A stretch of DNA of 17,101 bases from JACVRW01 sp035947555 (GTDB lineage: Bacteria; Actinomycetota; Thermoleophilia; Solirubrobacterales; Thermoleophilaceae): contig DASZJZ010000287.1 of assembly GCA_035947555.1 (NCBI GenBank), forward strand, positions 1-17,101, written 5' to 3'. Below, piece after piece: positions 1-7,221 of the stretch (position 1 is its first letter; each line of letters opens with the position of its first letter). Under the pieces are notes generated by a model, which saw only the letters and a list, made by a program, of their open reading frames with translations, did not search any database and was not told where the DNA came from. Both the position numbers and the translations under genes were made by a program.

Positions 1-414
1 GTAGCGCTCGGCCTGCAGCCCGGATACAGACGTGAAGTCGCGCCGGCCGCCTTGGGCGGCGTGCAGAATCGTCCCGAAGGCGGCGCCGAAGAGCGCCCCG
101 GCCACCACCGCGTACAGCAGCAGCCCGAGGAAGTCGGGTCCAGTGAAGAAGATCCCGAAGAGGAGCGCGAAGATGAGGCCGATCAGCGCGCCCTGGCCGG
201 CGCCGGCCAGCGCGGCGTGACCCGTGGTCAGTCGGCCGGCCACTTGCTCGACCGTGCGAAGGCCGCGACCCACGATCGACACGTGCTCGACGGCGAAGCC
301 CTGGTCCGACAGCCAGTCGACGGCGCGCTCGGCTTCCGCGTAGCTCCGGTACGTCGCGACCACCCGGCGTGTCTCAGAAGACGGAGGGGGACCGGCGGGG
401 GAGTCGGCGGTCAT
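1..414 (-). CDS. General stress protein, YflT/GSP17M-like, 3' end cut by window edge
   Basis: The visible part is 138 codons with no stop before the window edge. After a Pro/Ser-rich start, residues about 17-50 form a small alpha/beta domain (VVATYRSYAEAERAVDWLSDQGF), the pattern of the YflT / general-stress-protein-17M domain, with a following VSIVGRGL strand. Residues about 65-120 are Gly/Ala/Leu-rich with two hydrophobic stretches, typical of the glycine-zipper membrane segment of these proteins. The ATG is preceded by a strong Shine-Dalgarno, AAGGAGG (424-430), 9 bases away. It lies 26 bases downstream of the VOC gene on the same strand, so the two probably share an mRNA. Homologues are linked to general stress responses; the biochemical role is unknown. 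The family call is recognition by eye. Confidence 0.75.
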   Translation of the reverse strand, partial: MTADSPAGPPPSSETRRVVATYRSYAEAERAVDWLSDQGFAVEHVSIVGRGLRTVEQVAGRLTTGHAALAGAGQGALIGLIFALLFGIFFTGPDFLGLLLYAVVAGALFGAAFGTILHAAQGGRRDFTSVSGLQAERY

Positions 415-440
415 GGCAGCGTTCCTCCTTCAGCTGGCTG

Positions 441-1166
441 CTAGCGGTGGTGGTTGACCACCTCCACGTTGTTGCCGTCCGGGTCCAGCACGTAGGCGGC
501 GTAGTAGCCGGGATGGTACTGCGGGCGCTCGCCCGGCTCGCCCCTGCTCTGGTAGCCGGCCGCGGTCGCCGCCTCGTGGAAGCGCCGCACGTCGCCGTCG
601 TCATCGGTCGGGAACGCCATGTGGACGTTCTCGGTCGGCTCGCCGAGCACGAGCGAGAACGAGCCGCTCGACCCCGCGAACTGCGCCCGCTCCGGCCTGT
701 CGTGCTCGAGGCGCAGGCCCGCAGAAGAAGCAATCGTCTCGTAGAAGCGCTTCGCCGCTCCCACGTCAGCCACCCGGATCCAGACGTGGTCGACCACGCC
801 GCCCCGTCGCAGATCCCCGTGGTGCACGGCCTCGGCGCTGTTGCCGTCGGGGTCGAGCAGGAAGCCGCCGTAGTAGTCGCCGCCGTACTCCGGCCGCGGA
901 CCCGGCCGCCCGTCGTCGGCGTAGCCGGCCTCGATGCCCGCCCGCCAGAAGGCGTCCACCTGCTCGCGGGACGGCGAGACGAAGCCGACGTGCAGCCGCC
1001 GCGTGACCGGATTCGCCTCGTCGGCGCCGGTCAGCGAGAAGTCGTCCCACTCCGAGAACGTCCGGGTGCGGTAGCTCCGGTCGATGCCCAGCTCGGCCAG
1101 CACGGTGGTGTAGAAGCGCTCCGAGGCTTCCCGGTCGGACACGCGGATCGTCACATGGTCGAACAT
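441..1166 (-). CDS. Tandem VOC-family (glyoxalase/bleomycin-resistance/dioxygenase) protein
   Basis: This 241-residue protein consists of two vicinal-oxygen-chelate domains, about 1-118 and 122-241. Each half keeps a plausible His-His-Glu metal triad: H4 (FDHV), H59 (LHVGF) and E112 (DPDGNSAEAV) in the first, H127 (VDHVWI), H182 (NVHMAF) and E235 (DPDGNNVEVV) in the second. The halves are clearly similar, for example YYGGFLLDPDGN against YYAAYVLDPDGN, so this is an internal duplication. The substrate cannot be read from sequence; VOC enzymes include glyoxalases, dioxygenases and resistance proteins. The start at 1166 is preferred because GAGG lies just upstream and FDHV is the usual domain start; ATGs at 1178 and 1184 are in frame. 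It is divergent from the cyclase gene and likely co-transcribed with the stress protein. Confidence 0.85.
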   Translation of the reverse strand: MFDHVTIRVSDREASERFYTTVLAELGIDRSYRTRTFSEWDDFSLTGADEANPVTRRLHVGFVSPSREQVDAFWRAGIEAGYADDGRPGPRPEYGGDYYGGFLLDPDGNSAEAVHHGDLRRGGVVDHVWIRVADVGAAKRFYETIASSAGLRLEHDRPERAQFAGSSGSFSLVLGEPTENVHMAFPTDDDGDVRRFHEAATAAGYQSRGEPGERPQYHPGYYAAYVLDPDGNNVEVVNHHR

Positions 1167-1217
1167 GCCTGACCTCATCCCCATAACGGCCCTGTAGGAA
1201 GCCCTCCGCGGCGCGGT

Positions 1218-1223
1218 TATGCT
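1218..1223 (+). promoter_or_regulatory. Possible -10 box (TATGCT) for the cyclase transcript
   Basis: TATGCT fits the actinobacterial TANNNT -10 pattern. It ends 4 bases before an ATG at 1228, so an mRNA from here would be leaderless or nearly so. No convincing -35 box is seen. The ATG at 1228 opens a short frame, not the cyclase frame. Confidence 0.35.
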
Positions 1224-1227
1224 GGGC

Positions 1228-1275
1228 ATGTCAGCTCCCCGGGCTCGCACGACACCGCTCAGCGGCGGCATATGA
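1228..1275 (+). other. 15-codon leader ORF, or frameshifted 5' end of the cyclase gene
   Basis: ATG at 1228 (another in the same frame at 1219) opens a 15-codon frame, MSAPRARTTPLSGGI, whose TGA overlaps the cyclase ATG as ATGA at 1272-1275. In the cyclase frame, the codons just before that ATG read AQRRH, running into MTALFCD. ERRQLT/ERRxVT directly before LFCD is the usual family sequence, so the conserved coding frame extends upstream of the ATG, but it has no ATG, GTG or TTG before the stop at 1170. Either one base is missing between 1228 and about 1258 (mutation or assembly error), or the leader drives coupled re-initiation at 1272. Confidence 0.4.
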
Positions 1276-4200
1276 CGGCGCTGTTCTGCGACGTCGTCGG
1301 TTCCACGCCGCTCGCCGAGTCGCTCGACCCCGAGGACCTGCGGGACATCCTCACCGGCTACCAGCAGGTGTGCGTCCAGGCCATCGATCGCTTCGACGGC
1401 TACACGGCGAGGTACGTCGGCGACGGCGTGGTCGCCTACTTCGGCTACCCCCGCGCGCACGAGGACGACGCTCAGCGCGCCGTGCACGCCGCGCTCGGCA
1501 TCCTGGAGGAGCTCGGCACGCTGAACGAGGAGCTCCGCACGCTCCACGGCATCTCGCTCCAGGTCCGGATCGGCCTCCACACCGGCGTCGTCGTCGTGGG
1601 GGAGATGGGCGCCGGCGAGGCCCGCGCCCAGCACGAGATCGTCGGGCAGATGCCGCACATCGCCGCCCGGCTCGAGTCGATCGCCCCGCCCGGATCCGCG
1701 GTGATCAGCGACACGACCCACGGCCTCGTCGAGGGCTACTTCGAGACCGAGCCGCTCGGCGAGAAGGAGCTCAAGGGGGTGTCGCGCCCGGTCGGCGTGT
1801 ACAGGGTCCTGCGTCCCACCGGCGCGGTCGGCCGCCTCGAGGTGGCGGACACACGCCGGCTCACGCCGGTCGTCGGCCGCGATCGCGAGCTGGACCGGCT
1901 CGCCGAGGCCTGGCGCCGGGCCGAGAGCGGTCGCGGTGCCGTCGTGCATGTGACCGGCGAGGCCGGCATCGGCAAGAGCCGGCTCGTCCGCGCCCTGATC
2001 GAGGACCTCGGCGAGACGGTCGGCGCCGTGCAGACCTGGCAGTGCTCGGCGCACCACCAGAGCACCCCGCTCTATCCGGTGATCCGGTACGTCGAGCGGC
2101 TGGTCGACGCACCGGGGACGGACCCGGCCGAGCAGCAGCTCAGGGAGCTGCTCACCGACCTGCTCTCCGTCCCCGGCCGCCGCGACGAAGCGCCGGCGAA
2201 CGTCACGCCGCTCGACGCCCGCACCGCGAGACTGCGCGTGGTCGAGTCTCTGCTCGTGGCGGACCCGGCTCGCCACCCCCTCCTGCTTCTCGTGGAGGAC
2301 CTGCACTGGGCCGACCCCACCACGCTCGAGCTGCTCGGCCGGGTCGTGCCCGGCCTGGGCGACATGCCGGTGCTCTGCATCCTCACCTTCCGGACCGAGT
2401 TCGACCCTCCGTGGCAGCCAGCCCTCGAGCTGGAGCTCGGGCCGCTCACGTCCGAGCAGGTCCGCGCCATGGCGGCCGCGGCCAGCGAGACGGCGCTCGA
2501 CCCCGCCGTGCTCCAGTCGCTCGACTCGGCCGCCGACGGCGTCCCGCTGTTCGTGGAGGAGATGGTCAAGATGCTCGAGCACTCCGGTGGCGCGGGCCCG
2601 CCCGGCGGCGGCGCCACGACCACGGCCGTGCCGCCGACCCTCGAGGGCCTCCTCACCGAACGCCTCGACCGGCTGCCCGACCTCCGCGACGTGATCGACA
2701 TGGCCGCCATCCTGGGGCGGGAGTTCGACCGCTCGGTGCTCGTGCGACTCGAGCCGCTGAATGGCGACGGGGTCGAGCCGGCCCTCGCGCAGCTCGCCGC
2801 CCAGGACGTGCTCCGGCCCGTCGGCGGCGCGCCATCGCGGTGCGAGTTCTCGCACGCCCTGCTCCAGGAGGCCGCCTACGGACGGATCCTCCGGCGCAGC
2901 CGTCAGGCGCTCCACGGTCGCGTCGCGCACACGCTGGCCCGCAGCTTTCCCGAGCTGGCCGAGCGGGAGCCTGAGGTGGTGGCCCACCACTGGTCCTGCG
3001 CCGGTGAGGCCGCCAGGGCGCTACCGCTCTGGCGCGCCGCCGGCACCGCCGCCATCGAGCGCGCGGCCTATGTGGAGGCGGCGGCGCACTTCCGCCGCGC
3101 GCTCGAGGCGCTCGACGCCACCGCCGAGCATCCGGCCCACGACCTGGAGCGCGTGGAGCTGCTCACTCACCTCGCGGCCTCGCTGCAGGCCTGCCGCGGC
3201 TACGCGGCCGCGGGCGTGGACGACGCATACGCCAGGGCGAGGGCGGCCTGCGAGCGCGTGGGCCACCACGACCGCCTGGGGTCTGTGATTCGCGGGCAGT
3301 GGATGTTCCACCTGCTGCGCGGCCAGTACGCGACTGCGCTCGAGCTGGCCGACGAGATGCTCGCGCTCGGCGAGCGGGACGACCACCCGGTCCACCTCGC
3401 GGAGGGCCACCTCTACCGCGGCCTCGTGCACATGTACAGGGCGGACTTCGACGTCGCCCGCGAGCACCTCGAGGAGGCGTTCGCGCGCCACCGGCCGCAC
3501 CACCGGTCGGACCGCATCTACGAGGCGCAGGGCGACACCGGCGTAGGGGCGCTCGCCTACCTCGCCGTGGTCCTGTGGGACCTGGGCCACGCCGAGGACG
3601 CGCGCCGGCGCAGCGACCTGAGCCTCGAGCTCGCCGAGCAGGTCGGAGGCCCCGTGACCCGCGCCCAGGCGTGGTGGATGCGCGGCATCCTGCACCTCAA
3701 CCGCACCGAGCCGGCCGAGGTCGCACACTGGGTCGAGCGGACCCGCGCGCACAGCGTCGACCACGACCTCGGGTACTGGCGCACCGTCTCCTCGCTGCTG
3801 TCGGCATGGCTGCGGGGACGCGCCGGCGAGCTGGAGCTCGGCACGGCCCGAGTGCAGGAGAGCCTCGACGCCTACCTGGCGTCCGGTTCCAGGCTCGGGC
3901 TCCCGCACTTCGAGGTCCTCCTCGCCGACCTGCGGGTCGCCCGCGGCGACCAGCGCGGCGCGCTCGACTCCCTCCGCGCCGGCGAGGAGTACATCGAGGA
4001 GACCGGCGAGCGCTTCTCCGAGTCCGAGCTGTTCCGCTTCAAGGGACGGGTGCTGATGGCCGGCGACGCCCCGGACCCGCACGGCGCCACCGCGGCTTAC
4101 GAAAGGGCCGTGGCCGCCGCCCGCGAACAGAACGCCAAGATGCTCGAGCTGCGCGCAGCCACCCGCCTCACCGCCCACCAGCGCGCGATCGGCGAGCACC

Positions 4201-4316
4201 CCACCGCACTCGACCGGCTGACAGCACTGTGCGAGTGGTTCGGCCCGGCGCCGGACCTTCCGGACGTGGCACGGGCGCGCTCCCTCATCGCCTCAGAGGA
4301 GCCGATGGCCCGATGA
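1272..4316 (+). CDS. Adenylate/guanylate cyclase domain - AAA ATPase - TPR signalling protein
   Basis: The 1014-residue protein has three parts. Residues 1-180 are a class III nucleotidyl cyclase domain with metal-binding D7 (LFCDVVGST) and D51 (YVGDGVVAYFGYP). Residues about 195-560 are a STAND/AAA-type ATPase with Walker A GEAGIGKS (229-236) and Walker B LLLLVEDLHWAD (337-348). Residues about 580-1010 are helical TPR-like repeats. There is no C-terminal LuxR helix-turn-helix, so it is not a MalT-type activator, and no membrane segment, so it is probably cytosolic. In the cyclase domain the usual substrate-selecting Lys is R47 and the transition-state Asn is H129 (MPHIAARLE), which casts doubt on cyclase activity. 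The ATG has no Shine-Dalgarno and the true N-terminus may be longer. The stop overlaps the next gene as ATGA, so the FAD enzyme is translationally coupled. Confidence 0.9.
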   Translation: MTALFCDVVGSTPLAESLDPEDLRDILTGYQQVCVQAIDRFDGYTARYVGDGVVAYFGYPRAHEDDAQRAVHAALGILEELGTLNEELRTLHGISLQVRIGLHTGVVVVGEMGAGEARAQHEIVGQMPHIAARLESIAPPGSAVISDTTHGLVEGYFETEPLGEKELKGVSRPVGVYRVLRPTGAVGRLEVADTRRLTPVVGRDRELDRLAEAWRRAESGRGAVVHVTGEAGIGKSRLVRALIEDLGETVGAVQTWQCSAHHQSTPLYPVIRYVERLVDAPGTDPAEQQLRELLTDLLSVPGRRDEAPANVTPLDARTARLRVVESLLVADPARHPLLLLVEDLHWADPTTLELLGRVVPGLGDMPVLCILTFRTEFDPPWQPALELELGPLTSEQVRAMAAAASETALDPAVLQSLDSAADGVPLFVEEMVKMLEHSGGAGPPGGGATTTAVPPTLEGLLTERLDRLPDLRDVIDMAAILGREFDRSVLVRLEPLNGDGVEPALAQLAAQDVLRPVGGAPSRCEFSHALLQEAAYGRILRRSRQALHGRVAHTLARSFPELAEREPEVVAHHWSCAGEAARALPLWRAAGTAAIERAAYVEAAAHFRRALEALDATAEHPAHDLERVELLTHLAASLQACRGYAAAGVDDAYARARAACERVGHHDRLGSVIRGQWMFHLLRGQYATALELADEMLALGERDDHPVHLAEGHLYRGLVHMYRADFDVAREHLEEAFARHRPHHRSDRIYEAQGDTGVGALAYLAVVLWDLGHAEDARRRSDLSLELAEQVGGPVTRAQAWWMRGILHLNRTEPAEVAHWVERTRAHSVDHDLGYWRTVSSLLSAWLRGRAGELELGTARVQESLDAYLASGSRLGLPHFEVLLADLRVARGDQRGALDSLRAGEEYIEETGERFSESELFRFKGRVLMAGDAPDPHGATAAYERAVAAAREQNAKMLELRAATRLTAHQRAIGEHPTALDRLTALCEWFGPAPDLPDVARARSLIASEEPMAR

Positions 4317-5953
4317 CCGATCCGCCCCGCGTCACCGTCGTCGGCGGCGGGCTCGCCGGGATCGCCGCCGCCATGCGGCTCGCCGAGCGGGGGTACCGGG
4401 TCAAGCTCTACGAGCGCAAGCCGTGGCTCGGTGGCGACCTCGGCTCCCGCCCCTCGGACGAGGGCGTCGAGCTCGACGTGTACCCGCACATGTACCTGAG
4501 CTGGTACCACAACTTCTGGAGCCTGATGGAGGACGCGACGGGCGACGAGCGCGGCGACCGGTTCGTCCCGGTCTCGGGCGTCAAGCAGCTCCGCCGGGGC
4601 GACTACCCGCGCTTCACCGGCGTGACCAACCCGTTCTCGCCGTGGCACATGCTCCAGAACATGTTCTCGGGCGTGAACCCGCCCGCGGACATGTTCGTGA
4701 ACGCCTACGCGGACATCGACCTGCTCGCCGAGCGGCTCAACCCCACGGTTCGCCTCGAGAACGTGAGCGTGACGGGCTTCCTTCAGGCCCGCCCGTACAT
4801 GACCGACCGGGCCGCGGCCGCCTTCGACAGCTTCATCACGATGGTGTGGGCGATCCCCGCCTACCTCACGTCCGCGGACGACTACCGCGACTACCTGGCC
4901 TACTCCTTCGTCGAGCACACGCCACCCTTCTGGCTGGCGACCGGCTCGGCGCAGGAGAGGGTGATCGGGCCGCTCACCTCCGCCCTGGAGGCCCGCGGAG
5001 TCGAAGTCGTCCGCTCGGTCCAGGTGACCAGCGTCATCTGCGAGGTCGGGCGCGCCATGAAGATCGAGCTCCAGGACGCCCATCTGGACGAGCGCTCCGG
5101 CAGGTGGTCCGGCAGAGGCGACATTCGGTCCGAGGAGGTCGACCAGCTCCTGCTCGCGGTGCCGCCGGACGCCCTGCTGTCCCTGGTGCGCAGCGGCAAG
5201 CCGGGCCACCGTCTCGTCGAGGCCGAGCCGAGGCTGGCCGAGATCTCCCGCCTGCGCTCCCAGCGCATCCCGATAGTGCAGCTCTTCTTCAAGAAGAAGC
5301 TGCGCCACATCCCGGTCGAGCCGGTCGGCCTGTACGGGTCCGAGATCGCGCTGGCATTCACCGACATCTCCCAGACCTGGGAGGACATGCCCGAGTTCGC
5401 CGGCCGGACCGTGCTCGCCCTGTCGGCGTCGGACCCGCACGGGCTGCCCGGCACGAGCCCCCACGACGACGCCCACGCCATGCTCGTCGAGCTGGCCGAG
5501 TACCTGGACTTCGACCCCGGCACGAAGTGGGGCAAGTCGGGCGACATCGACTGGGACCTCACCCGGTTTGACTCGAACGCGGACGCGCAGCTGTTCGTCA
5601 ACGAGACTGGAACCGACGTGTGGCGGCCGGCCGCCACCGTCCACGGCGTCTCGAACGTCTACTTCGCCGGGGACTTCTGCTTCAACCGCATCGGGATGAC
5701 GACCATCGAGTCGGCGGTCACCGCCGGCCTCGAGGCGGCGCACGCCCTGGTGCGCCGGCGCGGCTTCGGCGCCCCCGTCGAGATCGCCGAGCCGGACGCC
5801 GGACTCGGCCTGTCCTACGTGTGGCTGCGCTACGCCTGGGCGCCCTACGTGGCCGCCGCCAAGGCCTGGTCCACCGGCAGCGACTGGGCCGGACGGCTGC
5901 GGCATCTCTTCACGCCGACCCGGCCGCCTGCGCGTCAGCGTCGCGACAGCTGA
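4313..5953 (+). CDS. FAD-dependent amine-oxidase/phytoene-desaturase-like oxidoreductase
   Basis: This 546-residue flavoprotein begins with a Rossmann dinucleotide-binding fold: VTVVGGGLAGIAAA (residues 8-20) and the ribose-binding acidic residue E34 in KLYERKPWLGG. The C-terminal FAD motif is NVYFAGDFCFNRIGMTTIES, from about residue 447, followed by the helix AVTAGLEAAHAL. This is the layout of the amine oxidase/phytoene desaturase/squalene-modifying superfamily. The last 70 residues hold an aromatic, then basic, helix that could bind membrane. The substrate is unknown; a lipid or isoprenoid is plausible because the convergent neighbour is a polyprenyl synthase. ATGA overlap with the cyclase-ATPase implies co-expression. 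An open frame continues upstream to 3299 but is a shadow of the cyclase gene. Confidence 0.85.
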   Translation: MTDPPRVTVVGGGLAGIAAAMRLAERGYRVKLYERKPWLGGDLGSRPSDEGVELDVYPHMYLSWYHNFWSLMEDATGDERGDRFVPVSGVKQLRRGDYPRFTGVTNPFSPWHMLQNMFSGVNPPADMFVNAYADIDLLAERLNPTVRLENVSVTGFLQARPYMTDRAAAAFDSFITMVWAIPAYLTSADDYRDYLAYSFVEHTPPFWLATGSAQERVIGPLTSALEARGVEVVRSVQVTSVICEVGRAMKIELQDAHLDERSGRWSGRGDIRSEEVDQLLLAVPPDALLSLVRSGKPGHRLVEAEPRLAEISRLRSQRIPIVQLFFKKKLRHIPVEPVGLYGSEIALAFTDISQTWEDMPEFAGRTVLALSASDPHGLPGTSPHDDAHAMLVELAEYLDFDPGTKWGKSGDIDWDLTRFDSNADAQLFVNETGTDVWRPAATVHGVSNVYFAGDFCFNRIGMTTIESAVTAGLEAAHALVRRRGFGAPVEIAEPDAGLGLSYVWLRYAWAPYVAAAKAWSTGSDWAGRLRHLFTPTRPPARQRRDS

Positions 5954-5956
5954 CGC
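5932..5956. terminator. Hairpin spanning both convergent stop codons
   Basis: GCGTCAGC (5932-5939) and GCTGACGC (5949-5956) form a perfect 8-bp inverted repeat with a 9-base loop. The minus-strand stop (TCA, 5935-5937) lies in the left arm and the plus-strand stop (TGA, 5951-5953) in the right arm. It is well placed to act as a bidirectional terminator. There is no T-run, which is common in GC-rich actinobacteria. Confidence 0.5.
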
Positions 5957-6870
5957 ACCTCGTCGACCAGCGCCAGCAGCGGCTCGGGGTCGTCGCCGAA
6001 CTGGTCAGCCTCGGCACGCGCCGAGTCGGCAATCCGATCGAGCACGAGCTCGGCGTCGTCGAGCTCGGCCCGGAAGGCGGCTGCCAGCGTGGCGAGCCGG
6101 TCCTCGTCGTCGTCGGCGATCCGGAACAGCTCGCGGACCTCGGGGTCGCGGATGGCGAGGGCGGCCGGCAGCGTCAGGATGCCGTCGCGCAGGTCCTCGT
6201 CGCCGCCGCCCCCGAGCGCCTCGAGGCCGCGCTGGTCGCCGACGTCGTCGCAGCCGTGGTAGAGCACGCCGACCAGGTGCCCGTACCGCCGAAGCCGCTG
6301 CGAGCGCGCTCCCAGCACCGCGCAGACCTCGAACATCGAGCCGGTGTCCTCGCCCGCGATCCGCCGCCAGTCCTCCACGCCCAGCGGCTCGCGCCGCAGC
6401 CTCCACTGGAGGCACTCCGCCGCCCCCAGCCGGCGCAGCAGCTCAGACAGGTGGCGCACCGCGAACGGGTCGCCGGCGAAGGCCTCGAAGGCGTCGGCCA
6501 CGAGATAGCCCGACGCCATCAGCGCCGTGAGGCGACCGAACCTGCGCTCGACCGTGGCGAGGCCACGCCGCTCGTCCGACTCGTCGAGGATGTCGTCGAC
6601 GATCAGCGACATGTTGTGCACAAGCTCGACCGCGAAGGCGAGCTCCACGGCCTCGGACGCCGGCGTGTCCTGGACCGCCCTGTGGCAGGCGAACAGAGTG
6701 ACCGGGCGGAAGTGCTTGGGCGTGCCGCCGAAGGCCCACCTGAGCGGCTCGCGCAGCTCGTCGTCGACGCCCTCCAGCCAGCTCGCGATGCGCTCGCGCA
6801 GCAGCTCGATCTCGGCGACCGCCCCGAGCCGCGCGATCACGCCGTCGCTCGCGGCCGCGCCGGCCGTCAC
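5935..6870 (-). CDS. Polyprenyl (isoprenyl) diphosphate synthase
   Basis: The 311-residue protein has both Asp-rich motifs of trans-isoprenyl diphosphate synthases: DDILD at 92-96, followed by RRG, and DDVGD at 208-212. It would condense isopentenyl diphosphate with an allylic diphosphate; the chain length cannot be read safely. Two usual elements are altered: the GGKRxRP region reads GGTPKHFRP (48-56), and the late GKxTLP lysine motif reads GILTLP. It starts with GTG overlapping the stop of the small upstream protein (GTGA, 6867-6870), so the two are translationally coupled. Its last 19 bases overlap the end of the FAD oxidoreductase gene on the other strand. The pair suggests isoprenoid building and oxidation, but they are not in one operon. 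Confidence 0.88.
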   Translation of the reverse strand: MTAGAAASDGVIARLGAVAEIELLRERIASWLEGVDDELREPLRWAFGGTPKHFRPVTLFACHRAVQDTPASEAVELAFAVELVHNMSLIVDDILDESDERRGLATVERRFGRLTALMASGYLVADAFEAFAGDPFAVRHLSELLRRLGAAECLQWRLRREPLGVEDWRRIAGEDTGSMFEVCAVLGARSQRLRRYGHLVGVLYHGCDDVGDQRGLEALGGGGDEDLRDGILTLPAALAIRDPEVRELFRIADDDEDRLATLAAAFRAELDDAELVLDRIADSARAEADQFGDDPEPLLALVDEVRQLSRR

Positions 6871-7193
6871 GGCTTGACTCGGTACGGGCGCTGCGGGCGC
6901 TCCCCGGGCTCCCCGTCGGGTCTGGTGAAGGCGTCGAGATCGTCGACCCCGCGCCGCATCTCACGCCACGCCAGCTCGACCGAGTCCCGGGCCAGGGCCA
7001 GGAGATCGTCGCGAAATGCGGCCTGCGCGCGGCCCGCGCCCTCGCCCCCGGCGGACGCCTTGACGGCGTGCCTCACGAGCGGCGGCGAGCGTTCCAGCCA
7101 CAGCTCGAGACACCCCGCTCCCACCCTGACGGCGGTAGCGGAGGTCACCAGCGAGCCGGCGGCGAGCATCCGGGGGACCAGGAGACGGCTCAA
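6867..7193 (-). CDS. Small helical protein of unknown function, coupled to the polyprenyl synthase
   Basis: This is a 108-residue protein I do not recognise. The N-terminal 35 residues are mildly hydrophobic (LAAGSLVTSATAVRVGAG). The middle is predicted helical and amphipathic (residues 56-90, DDLLALARDSVELAWREMRRGV), which loosely recalls phasin-like or coiled-coil proteins. The tail is Pro/Arg-rich (RPYRVKP). The full frame starts with TTG at 7193, which has a TACCCT -10-like box 8 bases upstream and no Shine-Dalgarno. An in-frame ATG at 7169 is an alternative that would remove eight residues. The stop overlaps the GTG start of the synthase, so it is probably an accessory of that enzyme; this is inference from position only. 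Confidence 0.6.
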   Translation of the reverse strand: MSRLLVPRMLAAGSLVTSATAVRVGAGCLELWLERSPPLVRHAVKASAGGEGAGRAQAAFRDDLLALARDSVELAWREMRRGVDDLDAFTRPDGEPGERPQRPYRVKP

Positions 7194-7201
7194 GGATCGG
7201 G

Positions 7202-7207
7202 AGGGTA
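7202..7207 (-). promoter_or_regulatory. Possible -10 box (TACCCT) for the small protein/polyprenyl synthase unit
   Basis: On the minus strand TACCCT fits TANNNT and ends 8 bases before the TTG at 7193. It sits back to back with the plus-strand -10 candidate at 7210-7215, inside a 28-base divergent gap. No clear -35 box is seen. Confidence 0.3.
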
Positions 7208-7209
7208 CC

Positions 7210-7215
7210 TAGGAT
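7210..7215 (+). promoter_or_regulatory. Likely -10 box (TAGGAT), leaderless start of the VOC gene
   Basis: TAGGAT matches TANNNT and ends 6 bases before the ATG at 7222, placing the expected transcription start at or next to the A of ATG. There is no Shine-Dalgarno. A GGGTAC at 7203-7208 resembles a SigB -10, but no GTTT-type -35 lies at the right distance. Confidence 0.45.
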
Positions 7216-7221
7216 CAGGCA

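Noticed and set aside
1167..2990. Long minus-strand open frame upstream of the VOC gene, about 600 codons
   Set aside because: It lies antisense to the conserved cyclase/ATPase gene; its product is Arg/Glu/His/Val-rich low-complexity sequence with no domain. Only the part from 1166 down is a gene.
3299..4312. Upstream extension of the FAD oxidoreductase frame
   Set aside because: It is Arg/Pro/Ala-rich shadow sequence in the TPR region; the Rossmann fold begins right after the ATG at 4313, which has the ATGA overlap.
3021..5905. Minus-strand frames of 392 (3021-4199) and 602 codons (4097-5905)
   Set aside because: They are antisense shadows of the TPR region and the FAD enzyme, produced by high GC; no motif, no start signal.
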